62,688 nt of DNA from Gemmatimonadaceae bacterium (GCA_026706075.1 JAPOZM010000077.1:1-62688); one strand, 5' to 3'. Numbered from the stretch's first letter, positions 10,201 to 18,215 are shown. Notes: generated by a model from the sequence alone, not told the origin. Translations and numbers: made by a program.

Positions 10201-12752
10201 GGCACGGAGGTTGGGTCTACTCGCTCGCGTTCTCGCCGGATGGAAGGACCGTTGCTTCCGGGTCGACCGAGGGGGGGATGGGAAGGGTCCATCTCTGGGA
10301 CGTGGCGACGGGTCAGGACGTGACCTTGGACGGTCATGAGGGTTCGGTCGTTGCCGTGGCGTTCTCCAGGGACGGGACTCTGGCGTCGGGATCCAAGGAC
10401 GCGACGGTCAGGCTCTGGGACGTGGCCAGGAGGAGCGGCACCACTCTTTCGAGGCAGCACTTCGGTACACCCCATTGGGTGGCCCTCTCGCCCGATGGGG
10501 CCACGCTGGCCACGGCCCTTCCCAGCTCGAACGCAGTCCACCTCTGGGACACGGCGACAGGTGCCAGTACTGCCGTGCTCGAGGGCCATACGGGAAGGCT
10601 CAATGTCGTTGCTTTCTCGCCGGACGGGACCACCCTCGCCTCCGGGGCGTCGGATCGGACGGTCAGGCTGTGGGATGTGAGGACGAGCACCCACAGCGCC
10701 ACCCTCGATGCACCGAGTTACGTCACTGCGGTGGCCTTCTCAGCGGACGGACGCCAGGTCGCCTCGGGGCATGGTGACTACACGACGACGGTCTGGGACG
10801 TGGCCACGAGGGAGGATGTCACTTCCTTCATGAGCCATAGCACGGACGTAGGCTCCCTCGCCTTTTCGCCCGATGGATCTACCCTGGCCAGTGCCGCCAC
10901 GCCGCTGGAGGCCGACCTTGCTGAAATCTATCCTGCCTGGGTAGATGGCCGGGTCAGACTGTGGGATCTGGCCCGCGGCGACGATGCTCTGGGTGGGGAG
11001 AGCTTGGCGGATCAGATTCACGCCGTGTCCTTTGCACCGGATGGGACGGCCCTCGCTCTCGGATGGGCTTCGGGCATGGCCTCGATATGGAAAGTGCCGC
11101 CAGGAGCCGATGCGGCCGCCCTGATCGTGGAGTACCCGGCGGCCCGGGTCGATGCCGCGGCCTTTTCGACCGATGGTTCGCTCATCCTCTCGGGGTCCTA
11201 TTCGGACGGTTCCGTGGTGGTCGAGGTGCGGGAGGTTGCCACGGGCACCTTGCTCGCCGCCCCCACGGGCCATCTTGGGGAAGTGGAGACCGTGGCCTTT
11301 TCTCGAGACGGATCGACCTTCGCTTCCAGTTCGCACGACGGCACGATCCTGGTCTGGGACCTTCGGCTCACTCTGCCCCATCCGCAGACCCTCGCAGGGC
11401 TGTCCGGCGATGGGCAGGAGGGATACCCCAATGCCGCCCTGGACGAGCCCTTGGTAGTTGTGGTGAGCGACCAGCACGGCGATCCCTTCGCCGGCGCAGA
11501 GGTCACCTTCGCGGTCACCGGCGGCGGCGGGACGGTTTCGGTAGAGACGGCCACGACCGATGCCGAGGGCCAAGCGTCGACGACACTGACCCTGGGCCTG
11601 ACTCCAGGACCGAACACCGTGGAGGTCACCGTGGGCGACCTGGAGCCGGTGATCTTCACCGCCCTCACCCAGTCCGTCCCCACCACGCTGAGCAAGGTCG
11701 GCGGCGACTCCCAGCAGGGGGCGAGCGGCTCCCCCTTGGCCGAGCCTCTCGTTGTCTCTCTGCTCGACCAGGCCGGTGGGCCCCTGGCCGGGGCAACCGT
11801 CACCTTCGCGGTCACCGCCGGTGAGGGCACCCTCTCCGTGACCCGGGCCACGACCGATGCGCAGGGCCGGGCCGCCAGCACCCTGACCCCCGGGCGCACG
11901 CCGGGAATCAACACCGTGGAGGTGACGGTGGCCGGCCTCGCCCCGGTGACCTTCACGGCCCTCGGCCGGGCGATTCCCCAGAGCCTGATGAAGCTCTCCG
12001 GCGACGAGCAGCAGGGCGAGCCGGGCACGCCGCTGGGCGAGGCCCTGGTGGTCTCGGTGCAGGACCAGAACGGGGCGGCCCTGCCCGGCGCCGTGGTCAC
12101 CTTTTCCGTCCTCGGCGACGGCGCAACGCTTTCGGCCCTCACGGACACCACCGACGCCGAGGGCCGGGCGGCCACCACCCTGACCCTGGGCGAGGAGCTC
12201 GGGAGCTACACCGTCGTCGTCACCGTGGCGGATCTCGAGCCGGTGACCTTCACCGTGGCCGCCAGGGCGAGTCCCGACTTCGATGGCAATGGGGAGGTCG
12301 GCTTCTCCGACTTCTTCCTCTTCGCCGAACACTTCGGCGGCAACGATCCCCGGTTCGATCTGGACGGGAGCGGGTCGGTGGACTTCACCGACTTCTTCCT
12401 CTTCGCCGAGCACTTCGGGCCGCCGGCGCGGGCCAGGCTGGTGGCCCTGGCCCGGGAGCTGATCGGCCTGCCCGACGGCCCGCAACTGCGACAGAACGCG
12501 CCCAACCCGTTCAACAGCGGAACGGTGATCGCCTGGTTCCAGCTGGAGCCGGGGATGGCGCACCTGGAGGTGTTCGCCCTGACCGGGCAGCGGGTGGCGG
12601 TGCTGCACCGGGGTCCGAAGAGGGCGGGGTTGCACCGCCTGCGCTGGGACGGGCGGGATGAGCGGGGCCGCCTCCTGGCCAGCGGGGTCTACGTTTTCCG
12701 GCTGGTGACGAGCGAAGCCGTGCAGACGCGCAAGCTCACCCTGCTGCGGTGA
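7230..12752 (+). CDS. Giant secreted WD40/Big-domain protein with N-terminal HEXXH domain, dockerin-like repeats and sorting tail
   Basis: 1,840 residues. ATG 7230 is chosen because it opens a signal peptide (MMKRLLLALTLLPVAVCQA) and follows a GGAGATGGA-type ribosome site. Residues about 30-280 form a domain carrying HELAH at 192-196, an HEXXH zinc-peptidase signature, though family assignment is uncertain. An Ig-like segment follows. Then come about seven WD40 blades (roughly 365-655), one Big-type Ig domain (about 660-760), about fourteen more WD40 blades (about 780-1380) and three Big domains (about 1390-1680). Two EF-hand/dockerin-like calcium loops (DFDGNGEVGFSDFFLF and DLDGSGSVDFTDFFLF) precede the C-terminal NPFNSGT...WDGRDERGRLLASGVYVFRL tail. 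A secreted, calcium-stabilised scaffold or adhesin is likely. The protease role is inferred only from HEXXH. Confidence 0.85.
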   Translation: MMKRLLLALTLLPVAVCQASPASDSLHACLVHDPERDPPLTYAAGKRLADLNVGEPRTVRLFYFLPNDRPFRPEVVQRLKEEILHIQAWYGEQMEAHGYGYKTFRIETDDEGDPVVHRVDGQHPDSHYLDYTWIVLDEIRGAFDLSQSIVGVVVDNSSNLLSRSAVGKATWGGKREGVALVTAEFIWPTLAHELAHIFAQALYHDYRSEKYILSYSGLRGALSACGAEAIAVHPYFNPDVGPEWSGENPTVQLLSATTYPEGTESVPIRLRVSDADGLQQVRLLVRTGRSHQAFVVPGGEELKTCRGLMGVEEAVVEIEYDGVIPSGPGFHDLSDPQVHPISVQVVDRNGNTGTFLSFDLWEVSRQHLATFELPESVHGVAFASGDRGLSSASAGGVKLWDPETGRYADLAGPDGGVTAVALSADGATLASGSTSGQIQLLDLDRDRVIATLSGHAHPIRSLAFSPGGAVLASGASDGIRLWDVATQTRTATLPMDVTSLAFSPDGETLASASEDGVRLWDVATQAEIASHSHGGDRWGPEVNTVAFSPDGTLVASGGDDTTVRLWDVATGNVAVLEGHDRPVRSVAFSADGNQLASGADLAVILWDPGTKEKLVTLRGEGRGVVTVAFSPDGTTLAAGAEDGKIGLWDVSEWLEARPRSLRMVSGDDQQATDGEPLAPLIVEVRNQYGHPLSGVEITFTVTRGEGQLGDRFTLERVLSDARGRAEAVLTPGPGTNTVEASVEGLEVVTFRSSGTATPPLVRDPRLRPLPDGAANRLGRGRIAYGHGAIDFSPSGELLAVATYTAGIWLYDVATLQEVAWLPAPIALEVAFSPDGKTVASSADWRDRGTRLWDVATGNQIATIPPTASSLAFSPDGRTLASGGTFGIDLWELETGTKVASAHLPDRAWWTMESVAFSPDGTTLAAGSGEDDSVTLWDVATFTRTATFEGHTDKVTAVAFSPDGRTVASASDDHTVKLWDVATASEVATFDGHGGWVYSLAFSPDGRTVASGSTEGGMGRVHLWDVATGQDVTLDGHEGSVVAVAFSRDGTLASGSKDATVRLWDVARRSGTTLSRQHFGTPHWVALSPDGATLATALPSSNAVHLWDTATGASTAVLEGHTGRLNVVAFSPDGTTLASGASDRTVRLWDVRTSTHSATLDAPSYVTAVAFSADGRQVASGHGDYTTTVWDVATREDVTSFMSHSTDVGSLAFSPDGSTLASAATPLEADLAEIYPAWVDGRVRLWDLARGDDALGGESLADQIHAVSFAPDGTALALGWASGMASIWKVPPGADAAALIVEYPAARVDAAAFSTDGSLILSGSYSDGSVVVEVREVATGTLLAAPTGHLGEVETVAFSRDGSTFASSSHDGTILVWDLRLTLPHPQTLAGLSGDGQEGYPNAALDEPLVVVVSDQHGDPFAGAEVTFAVTGGGGTVSVETATTDAEGQASTTLTLGLTPGPNTVEVTVGDLEPVIFTALTQSVPTTLSKVGGDSQQGASGSPLAEPLVVSLLDQAGGPLAGATVTFAVTAGEGTLSVTRATTDAQGRAASTLTPGRTPGINTVEVTVAGLAPVTFTALGRAIPQSLMKLSGDEQQGEPGTPLGEALVVSVQDQNGAALPGAVVTFSVLGDGATLSALTDTTDAEGRAATTLTLGEELGSYTVVVTVADLEPVTFTVAARASPDFDGNGEVGFSDFFLFAEHFGGNDPRFDLDGSGSVDFTDFFLFAEHFGPPARARLVALARELIGLPDGPQLRQNAPNPFNSGTVIAWFQLEPGMAHLEVFALTGQRVAVLHRGPKRAGLHRLRWDGRDERGRLLASGVYVFRLVTSEAVQTRKLTLLR

Positions 12753-12768
12753 CGCGTCCAGCCGCCGC

Positions 12769-13518
12769 CTACTGCGGAACCGGCGCGGCGCCCGGAGCGG
12801 CCAGGGCCCCCATGGCGGTCCAGACGAGCCAGGGCACCAGCACCGTCACCAGGGCCCGGCTTCGCGGCGCCCCGGTGACCACCGCCAGGCCGATGCCGAC
12901 CAGGACGACCTGCCACAGGTCGAACAGGTTCAGGCCCATCAGGAACCGTCCCGCGAAGCTCTCCTCCGCCCCGGCGCCCAGCAGGAACCCGGCGTGGAAG
13001 ACCCCCGGCCCGGAGAACGGCGCGGGAGGCTCGCAGGCGCCGATGCGGGCCAGCAGCGTCAGCAGGATCCACTGCGGGACGGTGACCAGGCCGGCGTAGC
13101 TCTTGATGGCCAGCATCTGCCTCAGGCCGGCCTCCGAGCGCAGCACCCAGCGCGCCAGGCCGAGCAGCACCAGGGCCACCGCCGCCAGGCCGGAGAACCG
13201 GGACACCAGGGGAAAGCTCGCCCAGCCATGGCCCCGCCAGGCCTCGTTGCGCAGGGCGACGGTCTCCCGGCCGGCCTCGTCGAGCTGCTCCCAGCCGTCG
13301 ATCGCCGCCGGCTCCTCGGGCGCGGCCAGGGACAGGGTCGCCAGGTTGTGGCCCGCCCAGACTCCGGCGCACAGGACCACGGGCAGCACCCAGTCGAACC
13401 ACTTTCCCCCGTCGGCGACAGCCTCGAAGGCGCGGCGCGGCTCGTGGAAGACGGCCAGCATCCGCTCGCCGAGAGCGGTCTGCTCCACCGGACCGAGTCC
13501 CTGGGGGTCGATCTTCAT
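12769..13518 (-). CDS. Yip1-domain-like integral membrane protein
   Basis: 249 residues with about five hydrophobic segments (for example FDWVLPVVLCAGVWAGHNLA, LAAVALVLLGLARWVL, LVTVPQWILLTLLARIGA and LWQVVLVGIGLAVVTGA). The N-terminal RMLAVFHEPRRAFEAVAD resembles the start of bacterial Yip1-family membrane proteins, whose biochemical role is poorly defined. The start at 13518 overlaps the stop of the upstream dioxygenase-like gene by four bases (ATGA), so the two are co-translated. The gene ends convergently 16 bp from the WD40-protein gene. Function is otherwise unassigned. Confidence 0.7.
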   Translation of the reverse strand: MKIDPQGLGPVEQTALGERMLAVFHEPRRAFEAVADGGKWFDWVLPVVLCAGVWAGHNLATLSLAAPEEPAAIDGWEQLDEAGRETVALRNEAWRGHGWASFPLVSRFSGLAAVALVLLGLARWVLRSEAGLRQMLAIKSYAGLVTVPQWILLTLLARIGACEPPAPFSGPGVFHAGFLLGAGAEESFAGRFLMGLNLFDLWQVVLVGIGLAVVTGAPRSRALVTVLVPWLVWTAMGALAAPGAAPVPQ

Positions 13519-14342
13519 CCCCAGTGCTCCGGCCACGACCGGAAGAGCTGCCGCTGGTCTTCGGACCAGCGGGCGCGGGTGGCTTCGGTGATGTAGGGAG
13601 GCTCGTCCATGGTGGCCATGTTCTGGGACTGCATCCAGTAGGGCCCGTAACCGACGTGGATCGTCTTGCGCACCCGGTCGGAGCGGTTCGTCCGCCCCCC
13701 GTGGCGCAGGGCCTCGGTGAAGAAGATCCCCCACCCCGCCTTCACCTCCAAGGACACGGTCCCCGGCTCGGAGTCGGGATCGTTGCCGTAGGGGGACGGC
13801 AAGTTGGACTTGTGGGTGCCGGGGACCACGGTGAAGGCGCCGCCCTCGGCGTCGTTGTCGTGAACGAAGTAGATCATGCGCACCATCATGCAGTCGATGC
13901 GCTCGGAGGCGAAGTTGTAGCGGTACTTGTGGTTCTCGCCGCGGCTGCCCCCGTGGTGGGGGCTGGCGTTGCCCGTGTAGCGGATGCGGATCTCCGAGTT
14001 GTTCACCGTCGGCCGCGGCATCACCACGGCGCGCACGTACTCGAGGGTGCGCTCGTGCCCGACGAGCACGTCGAAGGCCGGGTCCGCGTTCCAGAAGTCC
14101 TCGACGATCAGGGTCTTGCCCTCGGCCCGCTCGCCCTGCACATGGTAGCCCAGGTCCTCGTCGGCGTGGTACTCCGCCCCCCAGGGCGACTTCTTGCGCG
14201 GCGGCCGGTCCACGCGGGCGGCGGCGTGCTCCTCCAGCCGGTCCACGGCCGCCTTCAGCGACGCCGTCTCCTCCGGGGGGAGCATGTCCTCGATGACGAC
14301 GTAGCCGTTGCGGTCGAACTCGTAGCGCTCCTCCTCGGTCAT
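13515..14342 (-). CDS. Phytanoyl-CoA dioxygenase (PhyH) family protein
   Basis: 275 residues, full length for the PhyH family of Fe(II)/2-oxoglutarate oxygenases. The N-terminus (YEFDRNGYVVIEDMLPPEE) is the standard start of this fold. Probable iron ligands lie in the HHGG...GENH segment and in ALRHGGRTNRSD, and AEGGAFTVVPGTHKSNLP is the conserved post-core strand. ATG 14342 follows an AGGAGG site. The family hydroxylates lipophilic or small-molecule substrates; the substrate cannot be read here. It is translationally coupled to the Yip1-like gene. PhyH paralogues are common in Latescibacteria-like genomes, which fits the rest of the window. Confidence 0.85.
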   Translation of the reverse strand: MTEEERYEFDRNGYVVIEDMLPPEETASLKAAVDRLEEHAAARVDRPPRKKSPWGAEYHADEDLGYHVQGERAEGKTLIVEDFWNADPAFDVLVGHERTLEYVRAVVMPRPTVNNSEIRIRYTGNASPHHGGSRGENHKYRYNFASERIDCMMVRMIYFVHDNDAEGGAFTVVPGTHKSNLPSPYGNDPDSEPGTVSLEVKAGWGIFFTEALRHGGRTNRSDRVRKTIHVGYGPYWMQSQNMATMDEPPYITEATRARWSEDQRQLFRSWPEHWG

Positions 14343-14435
14343 CCCTCTCTCCTCCTGTGGCGGGAACGGGCGTCAAGGGTAAGGAATGGACCGCCGCCGC
14401 GCCGGAACGGAGGTTCCGGACCCGGTCCCGCGGCG

Positions 14436-14464
14436 TTGACAGTGTCGGCCCCGGTGGCTAGCTT
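14436..14464 (+). promoter_or_regulatory. Sigma70-type promoter for tRNA-Glu
   Basis: TTGACA at 14436-14441 is a perfect -35 box. It is followed by a 17-bp spacer and TAGCTT at 14459-14464 as the -10 box. This places the start of transcription about 5 bp before the mature tRNA at 14476. Confidence 0.65.
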
Positions 14465-14475
14465 CCCCCGACTGT

Positions 14476-14551
14476 GGCCCCTTCGTCTAGAGGCCTAGGA
14501 CGCCGGCCTCTCACGCCGGTAACACGGGTTCGAATCCCGTAGGGGCTACCA
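14476..14551 (+). tRNA. tRNA-Glu (anticodon CTC)
   Basis: 76 nt including an encoded CCA. The acceptor stem GGCCCCT pairs with AGGGGCT (first pair G-U). A D-arm follows, then the anticodon stem CCGGC/GCCGG with loop CTCTCAC (anticodon CTC reads GAG), and the T-arm with GGGTTCGAATCCC. All arms fold with canonical lengths. Confidence 0.97.
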
Positions 14552-14562
14552 CTCTTCTTCCC

Positions 14563-14997
14563 ATGACAGCCACGACGCGCAATCGGTTCGCCAGTGGAGA
14601 CCGCACCGGGCGCCTGCCCGGGCTGGTTCTCCTGGCCGCGGCCCTGCTCTGCCTGCCGGTCCACCATGCCGACGCCGCGGGCCCGAGTCCCCCGGCCGAA
14701 GCGCCGCAGCCCGCGGCGGCAGAGTCCGTTCCCGTGGACAGCAGCGCCGTGGCGGCCGATTCCCTGGAGACCTCCGTCGCCGACAGGGCCGCAGTGGAGG
14801 CTGGTGCCGTCGACGCGGACACCCTGGCCGCGGCAACCCGGGCCGTGGGGCTCCGGCCGCAGTTCCTGTCCCGGGGGCTCCGGCTGGACGGGTCGACAGG
14901 CATCCTGCGGGAGGTGGACCGGCGGCGATGGAAGTGGACGTTCTTCCAGGTGGCCGAGCCATCGAGGGCCGAACCTGAGCGGGAGGACGGCAGGTAG
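14563..14997 (+). CDS. Small exported Ala-rich hypothetical protein
   Basis: 144 residues. A signal peptide (about residues 17-38, LPGLVLLAAALLCLPVHHADA) leads to a low-complexity Ala/Ser/Pro/Asp stretch and a more structured C-terminus (REVDRRRWKWTFFQVAEPSR). Third-codon GC is high, as in neighbouring genes, which supports coding. It starts 11 bp after the tRNA and may be co-transcribed with it. I recognise no family. An antisense frame over the tRNA is the alternative reading and is rejected. Confidence 0.55.
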   Translation: MTATTRNRFASGDRTGRLPGLVLLAAALLCLPVHHADAAGPSPPAEAPQPAAAESVPVDSSAVAADSLETSVADRAAVEAGAVDADTLAAATRAVGLRPQFLSRGLRLDGSTGILREVDRRRWKWTFFQVAEPSRAEPEREDGR

Positions 14998-15133
14998 CTT
15001 CCTCGAAGCAAGGCCTGTACTTCCCCCCAGCTGACTTCCCTCCGTCCTCGCTACACTCCCCTCGGGGCCTCCCCATTGGTCCTGGCGGCCAGGCAACCCA
15101 ACCCTCCAGATCGCGGGTAGGTAGTGCGTACAG

Positions 15134-16546
15134 ATGACCCTTGAGCAGATCGTAGCCCTGGCCGCATCCGGCGAGTCCGAGACGCTGGAGTTCAAGGCGA
15201 CCACCGGAAGGCGCCGTGAGGCGGCGATGACCGTGTGCGCCTTCCTGAACCAGGGCGGCGGACAGGTGCTGTTCGGCGTCGCTCCGGACCGAGTCGTAGC
15301 GGGCCAGCAGGTCAGTGAGCACACCATCGAGGAGTTGAGCGCCAAGCTTCGGCAGATCGATCCCCCGGCGTTCCCGGCGGTTGAGCGGGTCCCCGTGGAC
15401 AGCGGCCGTGAGGTCATCGTAGTCAGCACTGGCCAGGGAGCGTCCAGGCCGTACTCCTACCGCGGCACCGCCTATCGCCGTGTCGGGAACACCACCCTCG
15501 CCATGTCCGCCGACGAGTACAACCGGTTGCTGTTCGAGCGGATGCACAGCGAGCAACGCTGGGAGAACCAACCTCTCGACGGGTGGTCGGTGGACGACCT
15601 CGAAGAAGCCGAAATTCGGCGGACGGTCGCGGAGGCGGTCCGGCGAGGTCGACTCGAGGAGCCTGTGAGCAGGGAACTGTCGGACCTGCTGCGTGGACTC
15701 GGCCTTCTGCGCGATGGAGTGCTGCTGCGGGCGGCTGCGGCGCTGTTCGGCAGCACGGAGCGGCTGGAGTTCGAGATGCCCCAGTGCCTGCTCCGCGTCG
15801 CCCGCTTCCGTGGAGTCGACCGGATGGAGTTCCTGGACAACCGCCAGTTCAACGGAAACGCCTTCACCCTCCTTGCGAACGCGGAGCGCTTCCTGCGCGA
15901 CACCCTGCCCATCGCCGGGCGGTTCGAGGAGGACCGCTTCGAGCGGATCGACGAGCCTCTCTATCCGCCTCTGGCCACGCGCGAAGCGCTGGCGAACGCC
16001 CTGTGCCACCGCGACTACTCCATCGGCGGCGGCTCTGTCGGCGTAGCGGTCTACGACGACCGCCTGGAGGTGACCTCCTCCGGCCCACTGCACTTCGGTT
16101 TGACCCCGGAGAGCCTGTTCGCCCCGCACGAGTCGCGGCCGTGGAACCCGCTGATCGCGCGCACCTTCTACCGGTGCGGCACCATCGAAGAGTGGGGCAG
16201 CGGGACTCTGAAGATGGCTGAGCTGACCGGCGCGGCGGGGCTTCCGGCCCCGGAGATCGAGGATGACGGCGGGGCCGTCACCGTGCGGTTCCGGCACAGC
16301 CAGTTCGTGGCTCGGCCCATGCCCAACGACGCAAGCGGGCCTGAAGGAAGGCAGCAGAGGATACTCGCGATGCTGGACGGCGTTGAGGATGGGCTGGCTC
16401 GGCGAGAGATTCGCGCACGTTTGGGGCCCGACGTCAGCGAGCGCCAGCTGACCCGGGACCTGGAATCACTAAGGGAGCGTGCACTGATTGCTTCCTCCGG
16501 CCACGGGGCTTCGGCGCGGTGGAAGCGCGTCAGGAACAGTGCATAG
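15134..16546 (+). CDS. AlbA_2 (Schlafen-type)/GHKL ATP-binding putative transcriptional regulator
   Basis: 470 residues with the typical three-part layout. An AlbA_2 domain spans about 5-120 (SETLEFKATTGRR and VCAFLNQGGGQVLFGV). A GHKL/HATPase_c_4 ATP-binding domain spans about 260-390 (REALANALCHRDYS, then DRLEVTSSGPLHFG and IEEWGSGTLKM). A C-terminal winged-helix-like segment (RILAMLDGVEDGLARREIRARL) follows. Members are annotated as RecG-related or ATP-dependent transcriptional regulators; some act in stress or phage response, but their activity is poorly known. The gene ends eight bases before an unusual array of G-tract repeats that could be its target or its terminator. Base composition is less GC-extreme than in the transport operon. 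Confidence 0.85.
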   Translation: MTLEQIVALAASGESETLEFKATTGRRREAAMTVCAFLNQGGGQVLFGVAPDRVVAGQQVSEHTIEELSAKLRQIDPPAFPAVERVPVDSGREVIVVSTGQGASRPYSYRGTAYRRVGNTTLAMSADEYNRLLFERMHSEQRWENQPLDGWSVDDLEEAEIRRTVAEAVRRGRLEEPVSRELSDLLRGLGLLRDGVLLRAAAALFGSTERLEFEMPQCLLRVARFRGVDRMEFLDNRQFNGNAFTLLANAERFLRDTLPIAGRFEEDRFERIDEPLYPPLATREALANALCHRDYSIGGGSVGVAVYDDRLEVTSSGPLHFGLTPESLFAPHESRPWNPLIARTFYRCGTIEEWGSGTLKMAELTGAAGLPAPEIEDDGGAVTVRFRHSQFVARPMPNDASGPEGRQQRILAMLDGVEDGLARREIRARLGPDVSERQLTRDLESLRERALIASSGHGASARWKRVRNSA

Positions 16547-16553
16547 GACCCTT

Positions 16554-16613
16554 GGGGGGCCTATAGGGGGCCTATAGGGGGCCTATAGGGGGCCTATAGG
16601 GGCCTATAGGGGG
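16554..16613 (+). repeat. Tandem GGGGGCCTATA array (11-bp period, about five copies)
   Basis: Six runs of 4-6 G are separated by five identical CCTATA spacers. The period is 11 bp, with one unit of 10 bp. Each spacer plus flanking G forms the palindrome CCTATAGG, and the G-runs could support G-quadruplex folding on the plus strand. The spacing puts every copy on nearly the same face of the helix. Confidence 0.9.
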
Positions 16614-16726
16614 CCCATAAGAGCAAAGTAGGGACACCCGTGAGATGGGAGCGCGATCCTCTCGCCTGGGTCCCGCTGTCAGGGAACGGAAGTGCGAAGG
16701 GCATTGTGAGGATTAGAGTCACCTTT

Positions 16727-16754
16727 GGGGGCGTCTTGGGGGCGTCCTGGGGGG
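16727..16754 (+). repeat. Second G-tract repeat (GGGGGCGTCYT, 11-bp period)
   Basis: Three runs of 5-6 G are spaced by CGTCTT and CGTCCT. The 11-bp period is the same as in the larger array 115 bp upstream, but the spacer sequence differs. Confidence 0.8.
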
Positions 16755-17073
16755 AGATCGTCGGGCAAGGGACGACCGGCGAAATCCGAGTCCCAACATG
16801 GAGAACCTCGTCTTGACAAGGCCGCAACGAACCCCCTGTTCAGCAACGGCGAAGTCGACGACAACGGCTGAAGAGGAAAAGACCATGGTCCCACAGGTTT
16901 CCCTGTCCAAAGCTGCGCTCATGCCTTCTGTCAGAAGAGTGGCACGAAGCGGCTCTCCGCCTTCGGAACCGCTCGCCGCTCTTCCGGCGGCGCATGAGAT
17001 GATTGCGGAGCATACCCGATAGCGGCGGGGGCGCCCCGCCCCCGTCCAGTGAATCCCCGAGGAGAGAGCCGCA
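16755..17073. other. Gap without a convincing gene
   Basis: About 320 bp between the G-tract repeats and the GTG of the next gene. A 74-codon frame at 16798-17022 is open, but it has no clear ribosome site, no family resemblance and irregular codon use. A TTGACA occurs at 16813 without a good -10. The ribosome site of the next gene (GAGGAGAGAG) lies at 17059-17068. Confidence 0.5.
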
Positions 17074-18180
17074 GTGTCCCTGAAACAGCCTGACCCCAGC
17101 CCCACCCGCCTGCGGGCGGCAGCCGCCGTGATCTGGCGGTCCGTGCAGGTGGCGGCCGCCGTGGTCGTCGTCGTCGTGCCCTTCGCCTACGCGGTGACCG
17201 GCGTGCACCGCGATGTCCTGATCGCGGGGAGCTGTGGTTTCGCCATCGGCGTCGGCCTCAGCCTGCGCATGGGCGAACGAGGCGGGAGGTCGACGGGCAT
17301 CCTGATCGGCTCGGCGGTCGGCATCCTCTCGGCGCTCGCGACGGGTGTCTCGGCGGGCACATCGGGAGCCTTCCTCATTGCCGCGCCGGTCCTGGTGCCG
17401 CTGGCCCTCGGCCTGATCGACGGACTCGGGCCATCGCGCCTTTCGGGGTACCGTGAGACAAGCGTCGTGGCCTTGATGGTGACCGCCTTGCTCGGGTTGG
17501 GACTTCTGCCCGAGTTCGGGCTCCCGGTGCTCGCCCTCCTGGGCTACCTGCCGCAGAACGCGCTCATCGCGGGCTTCTTCAACCGCGACCCGGAGGGCCG
17601 GCGCCACTCCCGACCGCCCCTGTGGCTGCTGCTCCTCCTCCTCGCCGCCGTGGTCATAGCCTTCGCGATCGGGGTGAGGGAGTCCGGGTGGCTGCGGGCT
17701 CTCGTCCTGGTTTCGCTGATGATGTTCATCATCCCTGCCGCCTTCTTCCTGTCGGCGCGGGCCTTCGCCATCTGGATGAAGCCGCGCCTCGACGTCTACG
17801 TGCAGCTCGTCGAGTATTTCCGCGTCATGTGGATCCCCATCGGCGGCTTCTCCGCCGGGTACCTGGCGATCATCGTCGTCTTCGCGGGATTCAGCGGCAT
17901 GCTGGAGCGCTTCAGCCCCGGCTCCTTCGCCGGCGCCGCGGACGCCGGCATCGGTGACTGGCTGTCGTTCTCCTTCTACTCGGCCCTGGCCCAGGACTAC
18001 ACCGGCATCACCCCGGCCTCGTTGGCGGCACGGACCCTCGTGGGCGCCAGGCTGCTCCTGTCGGTCGCCTGGGCGCTGGTCGTCTTCGCCGCGATCATGT
18101 CGGCCATTCAGCCCCAGCTCGAGCGGATCGCCCGGCGCAACACACAGGCGGCGCCCGGTGACGAGCAGTCGTCTTCCTGA
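17074..18180 (+). CDS. Polytopic membrane protein with a divergent ion-channel-like C-terminal pore segment
   Basis: 368 residues beginning at GTG 17074, supported by GAGGAGAGAG just upstream. About eight hydrophobic segments cover residues 20-350. The last pair frames SFSFYSALAQDYTGITPASLAARTLVGARLLL. Its layout (aromatic, Ser, pore turn, conserved Pro, Ala-Arg, then a long hydrophobic helix) matches two-TM potassium channels, but the TVGYGD selectivity filter is replaced by an AQDYTGI-like stretch. A selective K+ function is therefore doubtful. The stop overlaps the next start as TGATG, the arrangement probably once shared with thyA (see the direct repeat at 18176). Confidence 0.6.
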   Translation: MSLKQPDPSPTRLRAAAAVIWRSVQVAAAVVVVVVPFAYAVTGVHRDVLIAGSCGFAIGVGLSLRMGERGGRSTGILIGSAVGILSALATGVSAGTSGAFLIAAPVLVPLALGLIDGLGPSRLSGYRETSVVALMVTALLGLGLLPEFGLPVLALLGYLPQNALIAGFFNRDPEGRRHSRPPLWLLLLLLAAVVIAFAIGVRESGWLRALVLVSLMMFIIPAAFFLSARAFAIWMKPRLDVYVQLVEYFRVMWIPIGGFSAGYLAIIVVFAGFSGMLERFSPGSFAGAADAGIGDWLSFSFYSALAQDYTGITPASLAARTLVGARLLLSVAWALVVFAAIMSAIQPQLERIARRNTQAAPGDEQSSS

Positions 18181-18215
18181 TGCGGACCTACCTCGACCAG
18201 CTCCAGCAGATCCTC
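18176..18215 (+). repeat. Direct repeat copy 1: duplicated thyA 5' end
   Basis: This 40-bp block begins CCTGATGCGG and covers the thyA start codon plus codons 1-12 (MRTYLDQLQQIL). It matches 20142-20181 at 38 of 40 bases. Both differences are synonymous third-codon changes in the thyA frame (CGG/CGC and CTC/CTG). Confidence 0.9.

Noticed and set aside
14458..15429. Minus-strand frame across the tRNA encoding GIRTRVTGVRGRRPRPLDEG
   Set aside because: This peptide is the well-known false translation of the antisense strand of a tRNA. The tRNA structure is unambiguous, and the frame overlaps the exported-protein gene.
15134..16546. AlbA_2/GHKL gene as RecG helicase
   Set aside because: It lacks helicase motifs. 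Only the database nickname RecG-related applies.
16594..17105. Minus- and plus-strand small frames in the gap after the G-tract repeats
   Set aside because: No ribosome site, no conserved motif, and the minus frames run through the repeats themselves.
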